64,000 bases of DNA from PMNU01 sp035480575 (GTDB taxonomy: Bacteria > Patescibacteriota > Saccharimonadia > Saccharimonadales > UBA4665): contig DATIHR010000006.1 of NCBI GenBank assembly GCA_035480575.1, positions 1-64,000 on the forward strand, in the 5' to 3' direction. This document shows positions 44,237 through 53,464 of the stretch, in pieces (within the stretch, counting starts at the first letter, position 1; each line of letters opens with the position of its first letter). The notes beneath the pieces were generated by a model. It did not search any database, was not told the origin of the DNA, and was given only the letters and a program-made list of their open reading frames with translations. Position numbers and translations under genes: made by a program.

Positions 44237-44262
44237 GTCATTCCGGGCTCGACCCGGAATCC
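44237..44262 (-). repeat. REP-like palindrome, copy 3
   Basis: ATTCCGGG (44240-44247) and CCCGGAAT (44253-44260) are perfect arms. It is the reverse orientation of the copies at 39228 and 39294, and lies just before the ctpA -10 box TATAAT (44269-44274). Confidence 0.8.
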
Positions 44263-44318
44263 AAATGCTATAATACGTGCAGCATAATCGTGATAAGAGT
44301 AAGAGGGGGATAGCAGTC

Positions 44319-45548
44319 TTGCGGGAAGAACCTGTTGTAAAGCGTGGCAAAGAAACCTCGCTACTTAAAAGTATTATTAAAGGCGTTGGCATTGGCTTGG
44401 TAGTAGTTGCCATATTTGGGCTTGGCGTGGGTGTTGGCAATGGCAGCATACACGTAAATAAGCAAATACCAGAAGCAAACCAAAAGCTGCCTGCCGACCT
44501 TAACTACAGTAGCGTCGAAGAACTGTATGACGAGCTACGAGCCAAATACGACGGCAAACTGGATGAGACCAAGCTACTGGACGGCATAAAGGCTGGCCTA
44601 GCAGAGGCATCAGGCGATCACTACACGGTGTATCTAAACGCTAAAGATGCCGAAGCATTCAATAATCAGCTCGACGGTACGTTCAGTGGTATTGGCGCAG
44701 AACTTGGCAAAGATGCCCAAGGTAACATGGTTATTGTTGCGCCCATTGCCGACACGCCCGCTAGTCGCGCCGATCTGCGCCCGCAAGACATTATTATCAG
44801 TATTGATGGTAAGGATGTTGCAGGTATGTCAGTAGAACAGGCCGTTACAAAAATTAGGGGCAAAGAGGGCACAAAAGTGTCCTTGCGTATCCTGCGCAAT
44901 AAATCCGAGGACCACACTATTACCATAACGCGTGCCACCATTAAAGTGCCGAGCGTTAAGCACGAAATACTGGACGGCAATGTCGGCTATATGCAAATTA
45001 CCCGTTTTGGCGACGATACGGCCGAACTGACCGCAAAAGCAGCGCAAGAGTTTAAGGACAAAGGCGTCAAAGGTGTCGTGCTAGACTTGCGAGGCGACCC
45101 GGGTGGCCGCCTGGACGCTGCAGTTGCTGTATCAAGCCTGTGGCTTAATAAGGGCGATGTCGTGCTGACCGAACGTCAGAATGGTGTTATTACCGACACC
45201 GAGTACGCAAGCGGCGACAGCCCATTGCATGGCATGCCTACCGCGGTACTGATAGACGAGGGCAGCGCCAGTGCATCCGAAATTACTGCCGGCGCCCTAA
45301 AGGACAACAAAGCCGCCACGCTGTTTGGCGTAAAGAGCTTTGGCAAGGGCAGTGTGCAAAAAATTGTAGAGCTAAATGGCGGCGGCGAGCTGAAGGTTAC
45401 TATTGCGCGGTGGCATCGGCCCAATGGCCAAAACATAGACAAGAAGGGTATAAACCCCGACACCGAGGTTAAATTAACCGATGAAGACCGCAAAAACAAT
45501 GCCGATCCCCAAAAGGATGCAGCCATACAATTTATTACCAAACAGTAA
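44319..45548 (+). CDS. ctpA: C-terminal processing serine protease (S41, CtpA/Prc)
   Basis: 409 residues from TTG 44319, chosen because GAGGGGG lies 9 nt upstream; GTG 44277 in the same frame is possible but lies too close to TATAAT at 44269-44274. One membrane helix (about 23-45), a PDZ domain (about 120-205), and the S41 core with Ser in DEGSASASEITAGAL and Lys in GVKSFGKGSVQ form the Ser/Lys dyad. It acts outside the membrane, probably on envelope proteins such as the neighbouring wall hydrolase. Confidence 0.93.
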   Translation: MREEPVVKRGKETSLLKSIIKGVGIGLVVVAIFGLGVGVGNGSIHVNKQIPEANQKLPADLNYSSVEELYDELRAKYDGKLDETKLLDGIKAGLAEASGDHYTVYLNAKDAEAFNNQLDGTFSGIGAELGKDAQGNMVIVAPIADTPASRADLRPQDIIISIDGKDVAGMSVEQAVTKIRGKEGTKVSLRILRNKSEDHTITITRATIKVPSVKHEILDGNVGYMQITRFGDDTAELTAKAAQEFKDKGVKGVVLDLRGDPGGRLDAAVAVSSLWLNKGDVVLTERQNGVITDTEYASGDSPLHGMPTAVLIDEGSASASEITAGALKDNKAATLFGVKSFGKGSVQKIVELNGGGELKVTIARWHRPNGQNIDKKGINPDTEVKLTDEDRKNNADPQKDAAIQFITKQ

Positions 45549-45633
45549 TGTATATGTTTTCGCTTGCCAAAGGCCAGGCGAACAAGATACTATCAGCTAA
45601 TAGAAAACACATGAAGAACAGCAAGAGGTAAGA

Positions 45634-47235
45634 GTGGCAAAAGCTACAAAATATATTTTTGTGACTGGCGGCGTACTTTCCGGACTCGGAAAGGGTATCA
45701 CCGCCGCCTCCATTGCTAATCTTCTAAAAGCCCGCGGGCTGCACGTTAACTTGCAAAAGTGCGACCCGTACCTTAACGTTGATGCCGGCACCCTAAACCC
45801 CCGTGAACACGGCGAGTGCTTTGTTACTAAAGACGGTGCCGAGACCGATCTTGACCTTGGCCATTACGAACGGTTCATAGACGAAGAACTTACGACCGGT
45901 AGCTCGCTTATGAGCGGCCGGGTGCTACTGCGCGTTATCCAGGACGAGCGGGCAGGGAAGTACCAGGGCGAGGACGTCCAGATTGTGCCGCATCTAACCG
46001 CTGCCATCCAACAGTTTATTATGGATGCCGGCAAAGGATTTGACGTACATATTGTTGAAATTGGCGGTACAGTAGGCGACATAGAATCGTTAAGCTTTTT
46101 AGAGGCCATACGCGAGCTTGGCATGCGTGTAGGCTTGGATAACTGTGCCTATGTACACGTCGTGTACATGCCATACCTAAATGCCAGCCGCGAAACGAAA
46201 ACCAAGCCGGCGCAAAATTCGGTACGCGACCTGAAAGGCTTGGGCATTACGCCAAACGTGCTCGTGTGCCGCAGCGAAGAACCTGCAAATGCTGGCATTA
46301 AAACCAAGCTCGGTTTATTTACGGGTGTCAGCGAGGACGCGATTGCACTACTACCGAACGCGCCAAGTATTTACCAAGTGCCACTTACTCTGGAAGAGAC
46401 GGGCATCGCGGGCGTCATTTGTAAGCGCCTCGGACTGCCGGCCAAAAAGCCCGATATAAGCAGTTGGGCCGACATGGTTAGCCGGGCGCTCGGCAAACAT
46501 AAACACCAGGTTACCGTTGGTGTCGTTGCCAAGTACCTGGATAATCAGGACACCTACATGTCGGTGTTCGAAGCGCTCCGCGCAGCCGCCTGGGCGAACG
46601 ACACCGATATTACTATTGAGTGGATCGATGCCGAAGGTATCGAGCAAGCCAAGGACGCCGCCAAAGCCCTAAAGGGCATAGATGGCATTGTGGTGCCTGG
46701 TGGATTCGGCACCCGCGGCCTAGAAGGCAAAATAATCGCCGCCCAGTACGCACTAAAGCACAAGCTGCCATACCTGGGGCTCTGTTTAGGCTTACAAATG
46801 GGCGTCATTGCTGCCGCCCGAAATGGCGGGCTAGAAGATGCGACAACCGAGGAGCTTGATCCGTCGGCAGCACATATGGTTATTAGCACTATGGCCGACC
46901 AAAAGGGCAAGGAAAACACTGGTGGTACTATGCGCCTGGGCGACTACCCGTGCGTGGTAGCTGCTGGCAGCAAGGCGGCAAAGGCATATGGCGCAACAGA
47001 CATCGTAGAACGCCACCGCCACCGCTACGAATGCAACAACGACTACCGAGACCAATACGAGGCGTGGGGTATCCGGGCAGTGGGCTTGAGTCCTAACGGC
47101 CACTTAGTCGAGATGATAGAAGCAACAGGCCACCCGTTCTTTATGGCTAGCCAATTCCACCCCGAATTTAAGTCCCGCCCTAACCGACCACACCCGATGT
47201 TTGCCAGTTTTATTGCATCATTATTGAAAAAGTAA
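45634..47235 (+). CDS. pyrG: CTP synthase
   Basis: 533 residues starting at GTG 45634 (MAKATKYIFVTGGVLSGLGK). The synthetase domain has GGVLSGLGKG and the UTP site near VEIGGTVGDIESL; the glutaminase domain has the Cys nucleophile in LGLCLGLQMGV and the late His-x-Glu in QFHPEFKSRP. It makes CTP from UTP and glutamine. A six-codon ORF (45611-45631) precedes the start. Confidence 0.97.
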   Translation: MAKATKYIFVTGGVLSGLGKGITAASIANLLKARGLHVNLQKCDPYLNVDAGTLNPREHGECFVTKDGAETDLDLGHYERFIDEELTTGSSLMSGRVLLRVIQDERAGKYQGEDVQIVPHLTAAIQQFIMDAGKGFDVHIVEIGGTVGDIESLSFLEAIRELGMRVGLDNCAYVHVVYMPYLNASRETKTKPAQNSVRDLKGLGITPNVLVCRSEEPANAGIKTKLGLFTGVSEDAIALLPNAPSIYQVPLTLEETGIAGVICKRLGLPAKKPDISSWADMVSRALGKHKHQVTVGVVAKYLDNQDTYMSVFEALRAAAWANDTDITIEWIDAEGIEQAKDAAKALKGIDGIVVPGGFGTRGLEGKIIAAQYALKHKLPYLGLCLGLQMGVIAAARNGGLEDATTEELDPSAAHMVISTMADQKGKENTGGTMRLGDYPCVVAAGSKAAKAYGATDIVERHRHRYECNNDYRDQYEAWGIRAVGLSPNGHLVEMIEATGHPFFMASQFHPEFKSRPNRPHPMFASFIASLLKK

Positions 47236-47260
47236 CGGAATGAGCGTAGCGTAGAACTAT

Positions 47261-47665
47261 ATGGATGAGCCCGCACAACCTATGGCTGACCGGCCCAAGA
47301 GAATTTTATTTGTAGAAGATGACGATGCGCTGGCGGGGGTATACCTTGTCCGCCTGCAAGCAGAGGGGTTTGATGTAAAACGCGTCGCCAACGGCGAGGA
47401 CGCCCTGGCAGCTGCCGTCAGCTATAAGCCCGACCTTGTATTACTAGACGTTATGATGCCCAAGGTAAGCGGCTTTGACGTGCTAGACATTTTACGTAAC
47501 ACCGCCGAAACGGCTAACCTCAAGATTATTATGCTCACTGCTCTAAGCCAAGAGGCCGACCGCAAGCGTGCCGAGTCTTTGGGCGTAGATGACTACCTCG
47601 TAAAGTCCCAAGTCGTTATTAGCGACGTTATAGACCGTATCAAGCACCACCTGGGCTTGTCGTAA
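47261..47665 (+). CDS. Single-domain response regulator
   Basis: 134 residues, receiver domain only. The acidic pocket VEDDD, phosphoacceptor Asp in LVLLDVMMP, Thr in MLTAL and Lys in DDYLVKSQ are all present, so it can be phosphorylated. No output domain. ATG 47261 is used; ATG 47282 (MADRPKRILFVED) is an alternative. No kinase lies next to it, unlike the degenerate pair at 53465-54579. Confidence 0.9.
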   Translation: MDEPAQPMADRPKRILFVEDDDALAGVYLVRLQAEGFDVKRVANGEDALAAAVSYKPDLVLLDVMMPKVSGFDVLDILRNTAETANLKIIMLTALSQEADRKRAESLGVDDYLVKSQVVISDVIDRIKHHLGLS

Positions 47666-47723
47666 ACCTTAGAGAAGCATAAGCTTATTGACATAACCGC
47701 AATATATTGCTATATTGTTATCT

Positions 47724-48239
47724 ATGACAGCAGAAGATGCACCAAAACCAGTTCCTCCCATAATTGGAGCGCCTGAGGATGTTGCTGCTTCTGGACAAGA
47801 ATCTGCAGAGCAGGTTGTGGGCCCCACTCTTGGCAATCCTCGTAGTTTGGGTGCTCTTGCGGCCGCTGGAGCTACTAGCGAGCAGGCTCCTGCGGAAGTT
47901 GCTTCCGCTCCTATGGAGTCACGGGGAAACGATGCACTAACAGGCACATTGCCTATAGGCGATCAAACACCGCCAGAGAAGCCCTATACTGATCCAGTTT
48001 ACGACAAGGCGGCCCCGCTAGGTCGTGAGCGTTTTGCAGGTAGGCCTGTTCAGCTTGATCCGGCACCATTTACGCCTCCTGTGATTGAACCGGAAGCGAA
48101 AGTTGGCAAGGAAATTTCTGAACCGGTTAATCCCAGCTCAGACGCTAATGTAGGCTTGATTGGTCCGGGTACGGGTAAACCTCTTACAAAAGGGTGGCGC
48201 GAGCGCTACGACGAGACGCAGAAACCACAACAGCAGTAG
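47724..48239 (+). CDS. Hypothetical Pro/Ala-rich disordered protein
   Basis: 171 residues, rich in Pro, Ala, Glu and Gly, with no hydrophobic core; it looks intrinsically disordered. TATATT at 47711-47716 ends 7 nt before ATG 47724, predicting a leaderless mRNA. It ends at a strong bidirectional terminator. Function unknown. Confidence 0.68.
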   Translation: MTAEDAPKPVPPIIGAPEDVAASGQESAEQVVGPTLGNPRSLGALAAAGATSEQAPAEVASAPMESRGNDALTGTLPIGDQTPPEKPYTDPVYDKAAPLGRERFAGRPVQLDPAPFTPPVIEPEAKVGKEISEPVNPSSDANVGLIGPGTGKPLTKGWRERYDETQKPQQQ

Positions 48240-48252
48240 CTTTCGGGGTAAT

Positions 48253-48283
48253 AAAAAACAGCCCAACGAGAGGGCTGTTTTTT
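48253..48283. terminator. Bidirectional terminator between convergent genes
   Basis: AAAAAACAGCCC (48253-48264) and GGGCTGTTTTTT (48272-48283), 7-nt loop. It serves the gene at 47724 and rpmA. Confidence 0.93.
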
Positions 48284-48296
48284 ATTGGTAGGGAAG

Positions 48297-48569
48297 TTAT
48301 TCGACGATGACTTCGGTGCGGCGGACAGTCTTGCCGGTAAAGCGGCGGACTTTGCGGGTTTTGAAGGTAACAACACCGTCACGGTCGGCGTGCACGGTAA
48401 AGTTGCGTGATAGCTTGGTGCCTTTGCCGGGGCGTTTGGTCATGCCAACCTGGCGCACAATTACTTGGCCGGTTTTAATTTTTTGGCCGCCAGATACTTT
48501 AAGGCCAAGGCGCTGGCCTGGGCTGTCTTTGAGGTTGTGGGCGGTTCCGCCGGCTTTGACGTGTGACAT
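48297..48569 (-). CDS. rpmA: Ribosomal protein bL27
   Basis: 90 residues. Recognised from KAGGTAHNLKDSPGQRLGLK, VRQVGMTKRPGKGTKLS and FTVHADRDGVVTF. It begins MSHVKAGG, so the N-terminal tail reaching the peptidyl-transferase centre is short and needs no long processing. The usual partner rplU (L21) is not adjacent. Confidence 0.92.
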   Translation of the reverse strand: MSHVKAGGTAHNLKDSPGQRLGLKVSGGQKIKTGQVIVRQVGMTKRPGKGTKLSRNFTVHADRDGVVTFKTRKVRRFTGKTVRRTEVIVE

Positions 48570-48578
48570 ATTGCGTTA

Positions 48579-49763
48579 TTACTTTCTTATTATTACAAGC
48601 AACTCGCGGGCAACGGTTTGTTCTGGTCTGTAATAGACCAATTCGTCCTCCGGAGCATGCTCAAACTGCAATCGATTGTACCCCATTTTCTCGAGATGGT
48701 CAAGCGCCGCAAGGTGGTGGATATGCCCATTTGGCGCTTTCCACGCTGGTACGGCTAGGCACAGGCGTAAACCGGGTTGGGTTTGGGTGGCTAGGTTGCG
48801 TAAGAATTTTTCAAGGATAACGTTGCATGCACCCATAATTTCTTGCAACGTGTCGGGCCCGGGCCAGCTGCTTAACGGGCGCCCTAGGTATACTTCGCTG
48901 GCGACAGCAGCGAACGGGTGGCCCCATTGGTGGGTGGTGGCATCGCCGGGTTCAAGCTGCGGCGTGCCATGTACGCCGTGGGTTGCCAGCCACTCCAGGT
49001 TTTGCCGGCTGTAATCTATCATGCGTGGTTCAAGGTCGGTACCGTACGCCCCATAGCCTGTAAGGAGGGCCTCTTGTAGTACAACGCCCGTGCCACAAAA
49101 TGGGTCAAGTATTACGTTTTTTTCTAGGGTAGGCAAGTTACTAGCTGCTAAGTTCAAAATAGTCTGGGCAAGCTTAGGCGGCAGCATACCTACCTTGGCG
49201 TCGCGTTTGGGCCGGCCTTGGTCGCGTTTGGCATAGGCAGTAATGTCTTGTACCGCTGTTGTTTGCGCCAGCCAGGTGCGCACGCCATCCGACACAAGTA
49301 AAAGTTCTATGCCTAATTCGCCTGCAAGTTGGTTGTGCAGTACCTGGGCGCTGGAAAGTGCTGGCTCGGTATTGGGCACTAGGCGTACCGAACGCCCGGC
49401 TTTTTTGCAGACTTTTTTAAGCTCGAGCCCGCTCCGAAATAGTTGCTGCGACGAAACGTTCAGGCCAAAAGCACTCAGGCCTAACTTTAGCTTACCCTCC
49501 GGCAAGTAATCTAAAAGCTGCGGTAATTCTTTTGCAACAGCGCGTAGTAACGTGGGCCAGTCGGCGGTATCCAGGCGGGTGAGGGCCTTCGCCACACGAA
49601 TGCTACCTCCCAGCCGGGCAAACGGCACGGCGTCGGCGGCAATATCGCTTGCCATTGCTTGAGTACCTAGGGGCTGCACATGCTCCGCGCCAAACAGGCT
49701 CTCCAGCTCGGCGCGTCCAATTGCCGGCTGGCGACCTAAGATAAAAATACTTTTCGGTTGCAT
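48579..49763 (-). CDS. TRM11/THUMP-like SAM-dependent RNA methyltransferase
   Basis: 394 residues from ATG 49763, with TATAAT (49779-49774) 10 nt upstream; a longer frame to 49904 would cross the divergent promoter and is rejected. An N-terminal ferredoxin/THUMP-like part (ILGRQPAIGRAELESLFG) precedes a Rossmann methyltransferase with VILDPFCGTGVVLQEALLTG and GTDLEPRMIDYSRQN. The usual catalytic DPPYG motif is replaced by SEVYLGRPL. A role in tRNA guanosine N2-methylation is the best guess. Confidence 0.82.
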   Translation of the reverse strand: MQPKSIFILGRQPAIGRAELESLFGAEHVQPLGTQAMASDIAADAVPFARLGGSIRVAKALTRLDTADWPTLLRAVAKELPQLLDYLPEGKLKLGLSAFGLNVSSQQLFRSGLELKKVCKKAGRSVRLVPNTEPALSSAQVLHNQLAGELGIELLLVSDGVRTWLAQTTAVQDITAYAKRDQGRPKRDAKVGMLPPKLAQTILNLAASNLPTLEKNVILDPFCGTGVVLQEALLTGYGAYGTDLEPRMIDYSRQNLEWLATHGVHGTPQLEPGDATTHQWGHPFAAVASEVYLGRPLSSWPGPDTLQEIMGACNVILEKFLRNLATQTQPGLRLCLAVPAWKAPNGHIHHLAALDHLEKMGYNRLQFEHAPEDELVYYRPEQTVARELLVIIRK

Positions 49764-49773
49764 AACTACCCTC

Positions 49774-49798
49774 ATTATACCCAGGTATGGTTTATAAT
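49774..49798. promoter_or_regulatory. Divergent back-to-back promoters
   Basis: Minus-strand TATAAT (49779-49774) and plus-strand TATAAT (49793-49798) are separated by 13 bp, driving the methyltransferase and the membrane protein. The two promoters must share their upstream DNA. Confidence 0.65.
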
Positions 49799-49805
49799 GC
49801 CCGTA

Positions 49806-50873
49806 ATGGCAAAGCAATCCTTTTTTCGGCGTAACTGGAAGCTGATCGTTAACATTATTACTGTTGTAGTGTTGGTTGCTCTGGTTTATATTATTCGCGA
49901 CCAAATTGTTGAGACGTTTGCCAACCTCCAGCGGGTTAACTGGCAGGTCTTACTGTTGATTATTCCGCTGACGGTATTGGGCTACCATGCGCAAACCAAA
50001 ATGTACATGGATATGTTCCAGCTGCTCGGCCACAAGCTGCACTACAAATTTACGGCACGGGTAACACTGGAGCTGAACTTTGTGAATCAGGTGTTCCCAA
50101 GTGGTGGGGTATCGGGTATATCGTACTTTGGGGTGCGCATGCGCAGTGCCAATATTACGGCTACCCAGGCTAGCTTGGTACAGCTTATGAAGCTGTTGCT
50201 GTTATTTGTGTCGTTCGAGGCGTTATTAATTATTGGTTTGCTTATCTTGGCGCTGGAGGGCAAGGCGAACGACCTGATGATATTGGTCGCTGGGTCTATT
50301 ACCACGCTGCTGGCCATTGGTACGGTAGCATTTGTGCTGATTATTGGGTCGCAGCGCCGGATTCATGCGACATTTACGGCCATTACACGGGTTATTAACA
50401 AATTTTCTAAGGTGTTCCGTCGTGGGGAGCGGCCCGACCTTATTAGCATAGAACGCGCCGAAACAATCGTGAGTGACCTGCATGGCACCTACAAGCTTAT
50501 TGAGCGCCAATACCGCAACCTGCGTGCGCCGTTTGTATGGGCGCTGCTGTACAACCTAAGCGCCATACTCACCATTTATGTGGTGTATGTGGCGTTTGAC
50601 GAATGGGTGAATGTTGGGGCTATTATTTTGGCTTACTCGGTCGCCAATTTTGCTGGCCTTGTATCGGTGCTGCCAGGTGGGGCGGGTATTTATGAGGCGC
50701 TTATGACGGCCGTGCTTGCTGCAGGAGGTATCCCGGCAGCCCTAAGCCTGCCGGTAACCGTTATGTATCGGGTGCTGAGCACGGTTATTCAGCTGCCGCC
50801 AGGCTATTACTTCTACCACAAGAGCGTGCACCAAACAGGCAAGACACCGCTTGATCAGCCGCATGAAAGCTGA
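49806..50873 (+). CDS. Lysylphosphatidylglycerol synthase/flippase-like membrane protein (UPF0104)
   Basis: 355 residues with about seven to eight helices. The family signature FPSGGVSGISYFGVR is in the first half and VSVLPGGAGIYEALMTAVL near the end. The family is related to the membrane domain of MprF and to AglD-type proteins; the soluble lysyl-transferase domain is absent, so a lipid-flipping or polyprenyl-related role is more likely than lysylation. ATG 49806 is 7 nt after TATAAT, hence leaderless. It overlaps xseA by 11 nt. Confidence 0.88.
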   Translation: MAKQSFFRRNWKLIVNIITVVVLVALVYIIRDQIVETFANLQRVNWQVLLLIIPLTVLGYHAQTKMYMDMFQLLGHKLHYKFTARVTLELNFVNQVFPSGGVSGISYFGVRMRSANITATQASLVQLMKLLLLFVSFEALLIIGLLILALEGKANDLMILVAGSITTLLAIGTVAFVLIIGSQRRIHATFTAITRVINKFSKVFRRGERPDLISIERAETIVSDLHGTYKLIERQYRNLRAPFVWALLYNLSAILTIYVVYVAFDEWVNVGAIILAYSVANFAGLVSVLPGGAGIYEALMTAVLAAGGIPAALSLPVTVMYRVLSTVIQLPPGYYFYHKSVHQTGKTPLDQPHES

Positions 50874-51984
50874 CGATCTTGTATTCGGCGTTAGCGATTT
50901 TGTAGCACTGGTCAACCAGACTCTCGACTATGCGTATCCGGTAGTTACTATTACGGGCGAGCTAGCTAACTTTAAGGTTAGTAAAAACAAGTGGGTGTAC
51001 TTTGACCTTAAGGACGAGGCGGCGACCGTTCGTTTTTTTGGTACGGTATACCATTTACCAGGTCCGCTCGAAGATGGCATGGTACTTGCTGTGCAGGGCG
51101 CGCCGCGCTTACATCCGCAGTATGGCTTTAGCGTCAACATACTGAGCATCCGGCCGACTGGTGAAGGGTCTATTAAAAAAGCCGCGGCGCTCCTGGAGGC
51201 CAAGCTAACTGCCGAGGGTCTATTCGACCCCTTGCGCAAGCGCGCGCTACCGTATCCGCCTAAAACAATTGGGCTTATAACATCGGCAGAGTCCGCAGCT
51301 TACCGCGATTTTATAAAAGTGCTGGGCGCTCGGTGGGGCGGGCTGGCAATTCGGCTTATTGATGTGCAAGTACAGGGCGACGCTGCCCCCGCCCAAATAG
51401 TGGCCGCCATAGAGCAATATAACCAAGCAAGCGCGCCGCCAGATGTGCTGGTGGTAACTCGTGGCGGCGGCAGTGCGGAAGATCTGCAGGCGTTTAGCAC
51501 CGAGCAGGTTACGCGTGCTGTGGCGGCTAGCCGCATACCGACATTAGCGGCAATTGGACACGAGGTAGATGTAAGCCTGGCCGAGCTAGCGGCAGACGTA
51601 CGTGCTAGTACACCCAGTAATGCTGCGGAGCTTTTGGTGCCCGATCGCCGGGTGCTACTGCGTGACCTTTCGGCACAGGCAGATGCGCTGTACCAACGTG
51701 CCATAACGCTTATGGGCATGACGCGTGCCGACCTACACGTGCGACGTGAGCGGCTGGCGGCCGCCGCCGAACGTTCGGTGGCCGATGCCCGGCGTGGTAT
51801 TGTGCAGGCAAGGCAATTGTTGCGTGCATACGACCCTCAGCAGGCGCTGTTACGGGGCTATGCGCTAGTGCGGCAAGACGGCCGCGTTGTACGTGCGGCG
51901 GGGCTCGTACCGGGCGACAGTGTGTCTATTCGTCTGGCCGACGGGCATGCCGATGCTACAATTACCGATGTTACAATGGAGTAG
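50863..51984 (+). CDS. xseA: Exodeoxyribonuclease VII large subunit
   Basis: 373 residues from ATG 50863, inside the end of the preceding gene. The N-terminal OB fold (VTITGELANFKVSKNKWVYF) leads to the catalytic domain with TRGGGSAEDLQAF and AIGHEVDVSLAELAADVRASTP, then a coiled coil and a C-terminal segment LLRGYALVRQDGRVV. With XseB it degrades single-stranded DNA. xseB starts 4 nt downstream. Confidence 0.95.
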   Translation: MKADDLVFGVSDFVALVNQTLDYAYPVVTITGELANFKVSKNKWVYFDLKDEAATVRFFGTVYHLPGPLEDGMVLAVQGAPRLHPQYGFSVNILSIRPTGEGSIKKAAALLEAKLTAEGLFDPLRKRALPYPPKTIGLITSAESAAYRDFIKVLGARWGGLAIRLIDVQVQGDAAPAQIVAAIEQYNQASAPPDVLVVTRGGGSAEDLQAFSTEQVTRAVAASRIPTLAAIGHEVDVSLAELAADVRASTPSNAAELLVPDRRVLLRDLSAQADALYQRAITLMGMTRADLHVRRERLAAAAERSVADARRGIVQARQLLRAYDPQQALLRGYALVRQDGRVVRAAGLVPGDSVSIRLADGHADATITDVTME

Positions 51985-51988
51985 ATAT

Positions 51989-52204
51989 ATGGCTAAAAAA
52001 ACAGAAGACTACCAAACACTGAGCGCCGAACTTGACGGTGTACTGACTGCGCTACAAGACCCAGAAGTGCAAGTAGACCAAGCAGTAGCCTTGTACGAGA
52101 AGGGTTTAGAGCTTATTGCCAAGCTAGAATCGTATGTAGCAGGTGCCGAAAACACCATACAGAAGCTACAATTGCAGGCAAAGGCGACTAAAGGTACGTC
52201 GTAA
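51989..52204 (+). CDS. xseB: Exodeoxyribonuclease VII small subunit
   Basis: 71 residues. A helical hairpin with QVDQAVALYEKGLELIAKLE is typical. It directly follows xseA; its TAA shares one base with the next ATG. Confidence 0.93.
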   Translation: MAKKTEDYQTLSAELDGVLTALQDPEVQVDQAVALYEKGLELIAKLESYVAGAENTIQKLQLQAKATKGTS

Positions 52205-52689
52205 TGCCGCTGATTATCGGTATTGTAGTAGTCCTGTTGCTGGTTGCGTTTACGGTTTTTTGTGGGCCACCGTACTTACCGTCTTTGCAGCAGCAAAAAG
52301 AGACGGCCCTCGATTTACTCGATCTTAAACCAGGCGAGACCATGCTAGAGCTGGGCTGTGGTGATGGCCGGGTACTGGTGGCGGCCGCCCAGCGCGGCGT
52401 TACTGTGGTTGGCATAGAACTGAGCCCGCTCCTAGCTTTTATTGCATGGTTTCGTACCAGACGGTACCGAAAACAAGTGCGTATTATTTGTGGTAATTAT
52501 TTTTACGTCCAGTGGCCAGAGGCCGATGCCATATACACGTTTATGATTGGCCGCCAAATGCAGCAGCTGGACAAGCGTATAGAGCTCTGGCGGGGTGGCC
52601 GCCATGTGCGACTGGCTAGCGTGGCGTTTACCATTCCGCACAGAAAACCGGATGCAGAAAAAGCTGGCGTGTTTTTGTATAAGTATTAG
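52204..52689 (+). CDS. Membrane-anchored class I SAM methyltransferase
   Basis: 161 residues. One N-terminal helix (about 2-22), then a Rossmann core with TMLELGCGDGRVLVAAAQRG (SAM motif I) and VVGIELSP (motif II). The Rossmann fold is short, with the substrate region reduced. The target is unknown; coupling to xseB (1-nt overlap) suggests the same transcript. Similar small proteins are annotated only as class I methyltransferases. Confidence 0.85.
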   Translation: MPLIIGIVVVLLLVAFTVFCGPPYLPSLQQQKETALDLLDLKPGETMLELGCGDGRVLVAAAQRGVTVVGIELSPLLAFIAWFRTRRYRKQVRIICGNYFYVQWPEADAIYTFMIGRQMQQLDKRIELWRGGRHVRLASVAFTIPHRKPDAEKAGVFLYKY

Positions 52690-52728
52690 TAGCAGCCATA
52701 CTTGCGGAAGGCAGTAAACTTCGCTACC

Positions 52729-53406
52729 ATGAGCAATATGACTGGTACTCTCCATAACCGTGAGTCAGGCTACATGGACGCCCTCGCTATTCCATTAATT
52801 ATTACGATTATCCTGCTGGTAGCGGCGCTTGGTTTTGGGGGCTGGGCATATACCAGCCGTCAAGACTACAAAAATAATAGCGACGAAAAAGCTGCTGCAG
52901 CCGCCGAAAAAGCCGTAGAGGCAACCAAAGTCTCCGAGCAAGCCAAGTACGCCGAAGAGGCCAAGAGCCCGCTCAAGACATTCGTCGGTCCATCGGCGTA
53001 TGGTGCGGCGACCTTGCAATATCCGAAAACCTGGAGCGCATACGTACTTGGTAACGGCGTGACGCCCCTGGATGCGTATTTTCACCCGGATTACGTGCCT
53101 GACGTAGGCAAAACCGGCCAGCCGTACTCGCTCCGTATGCAGATCGTCTCACGGCCCTACAACACCGTTGTCGACAGTTTTGCTGACGAAGTAAAAAGCC
53201 AAAAGGTAGCCGCTGTGCCATACAGCTTGCCAAAGGTCCCTAGCGTTACCGGTGTACGTTTAACAGGGCAGATATCCAACAAGACCCAAGGGGTGATGGT
53301 AATATTGCCGGTGCGAAACGTAACCTTAAAGGTGTGGACTGAGTCGGCAGAATCTGTAAGCGACTTAGATAATACGATTTTGCCAAACCTTGTATTTTCA
53401 CCATAG
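52729..53406 (+). CDS. Single-pass membrane protein with extracellular domain, unknown function
   Basis: 225 residues. A helix at about 19-42 is followed by an Ala/Lys/Glu-rich coiled stretch (about 50-80) and a soluble domain (about 85-225) with LQYPKTWSAYV, which resembles the start of lipoprotein-like or PsbP-like domains. TAAACT at 52715-52720 ends 8 nt before ATG 52729. No catalytic motif is recognised. Confidence 0.75.
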   Translation: MSNMTGTLHNRESGYMDALAIPLIITIILLVAALGFGGWAYTSRQDYKNNSDEKAAAAAEKAVEATKVSEQAKYAEEAKSPLKTFVGPSAYGAATLQYPKTWSAYVLGNGVTPLDAYFHPDYVPDVGKTGQPYSLRMQIVSRPYNTVVDSFADEVKSQKVAAVPYSLPKVPSVTGVRLTGQISNKTQGVMVILPVRNVTLKVWTESAESVSDLDNTILPNLVFSP

Positions 53407-53432
53407 GTTCGTCCGACTACCTTAAAGAGTGA

Positions 53433-53456
53433 TATAATAACCTCTATAACGGAGGT
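53433..53456 (+). promoter_or_regulatory. -10 box and Shine-Dalgarno of the pseudokinase operon
   Basis: TATAAT (53433-53438) and GGAGGT (53451-53456), the latter 8 nt before GTG 53465, support that non-ATG start. Confidence 0.6.
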
Positions 53457-53464
53457 AACAACGC

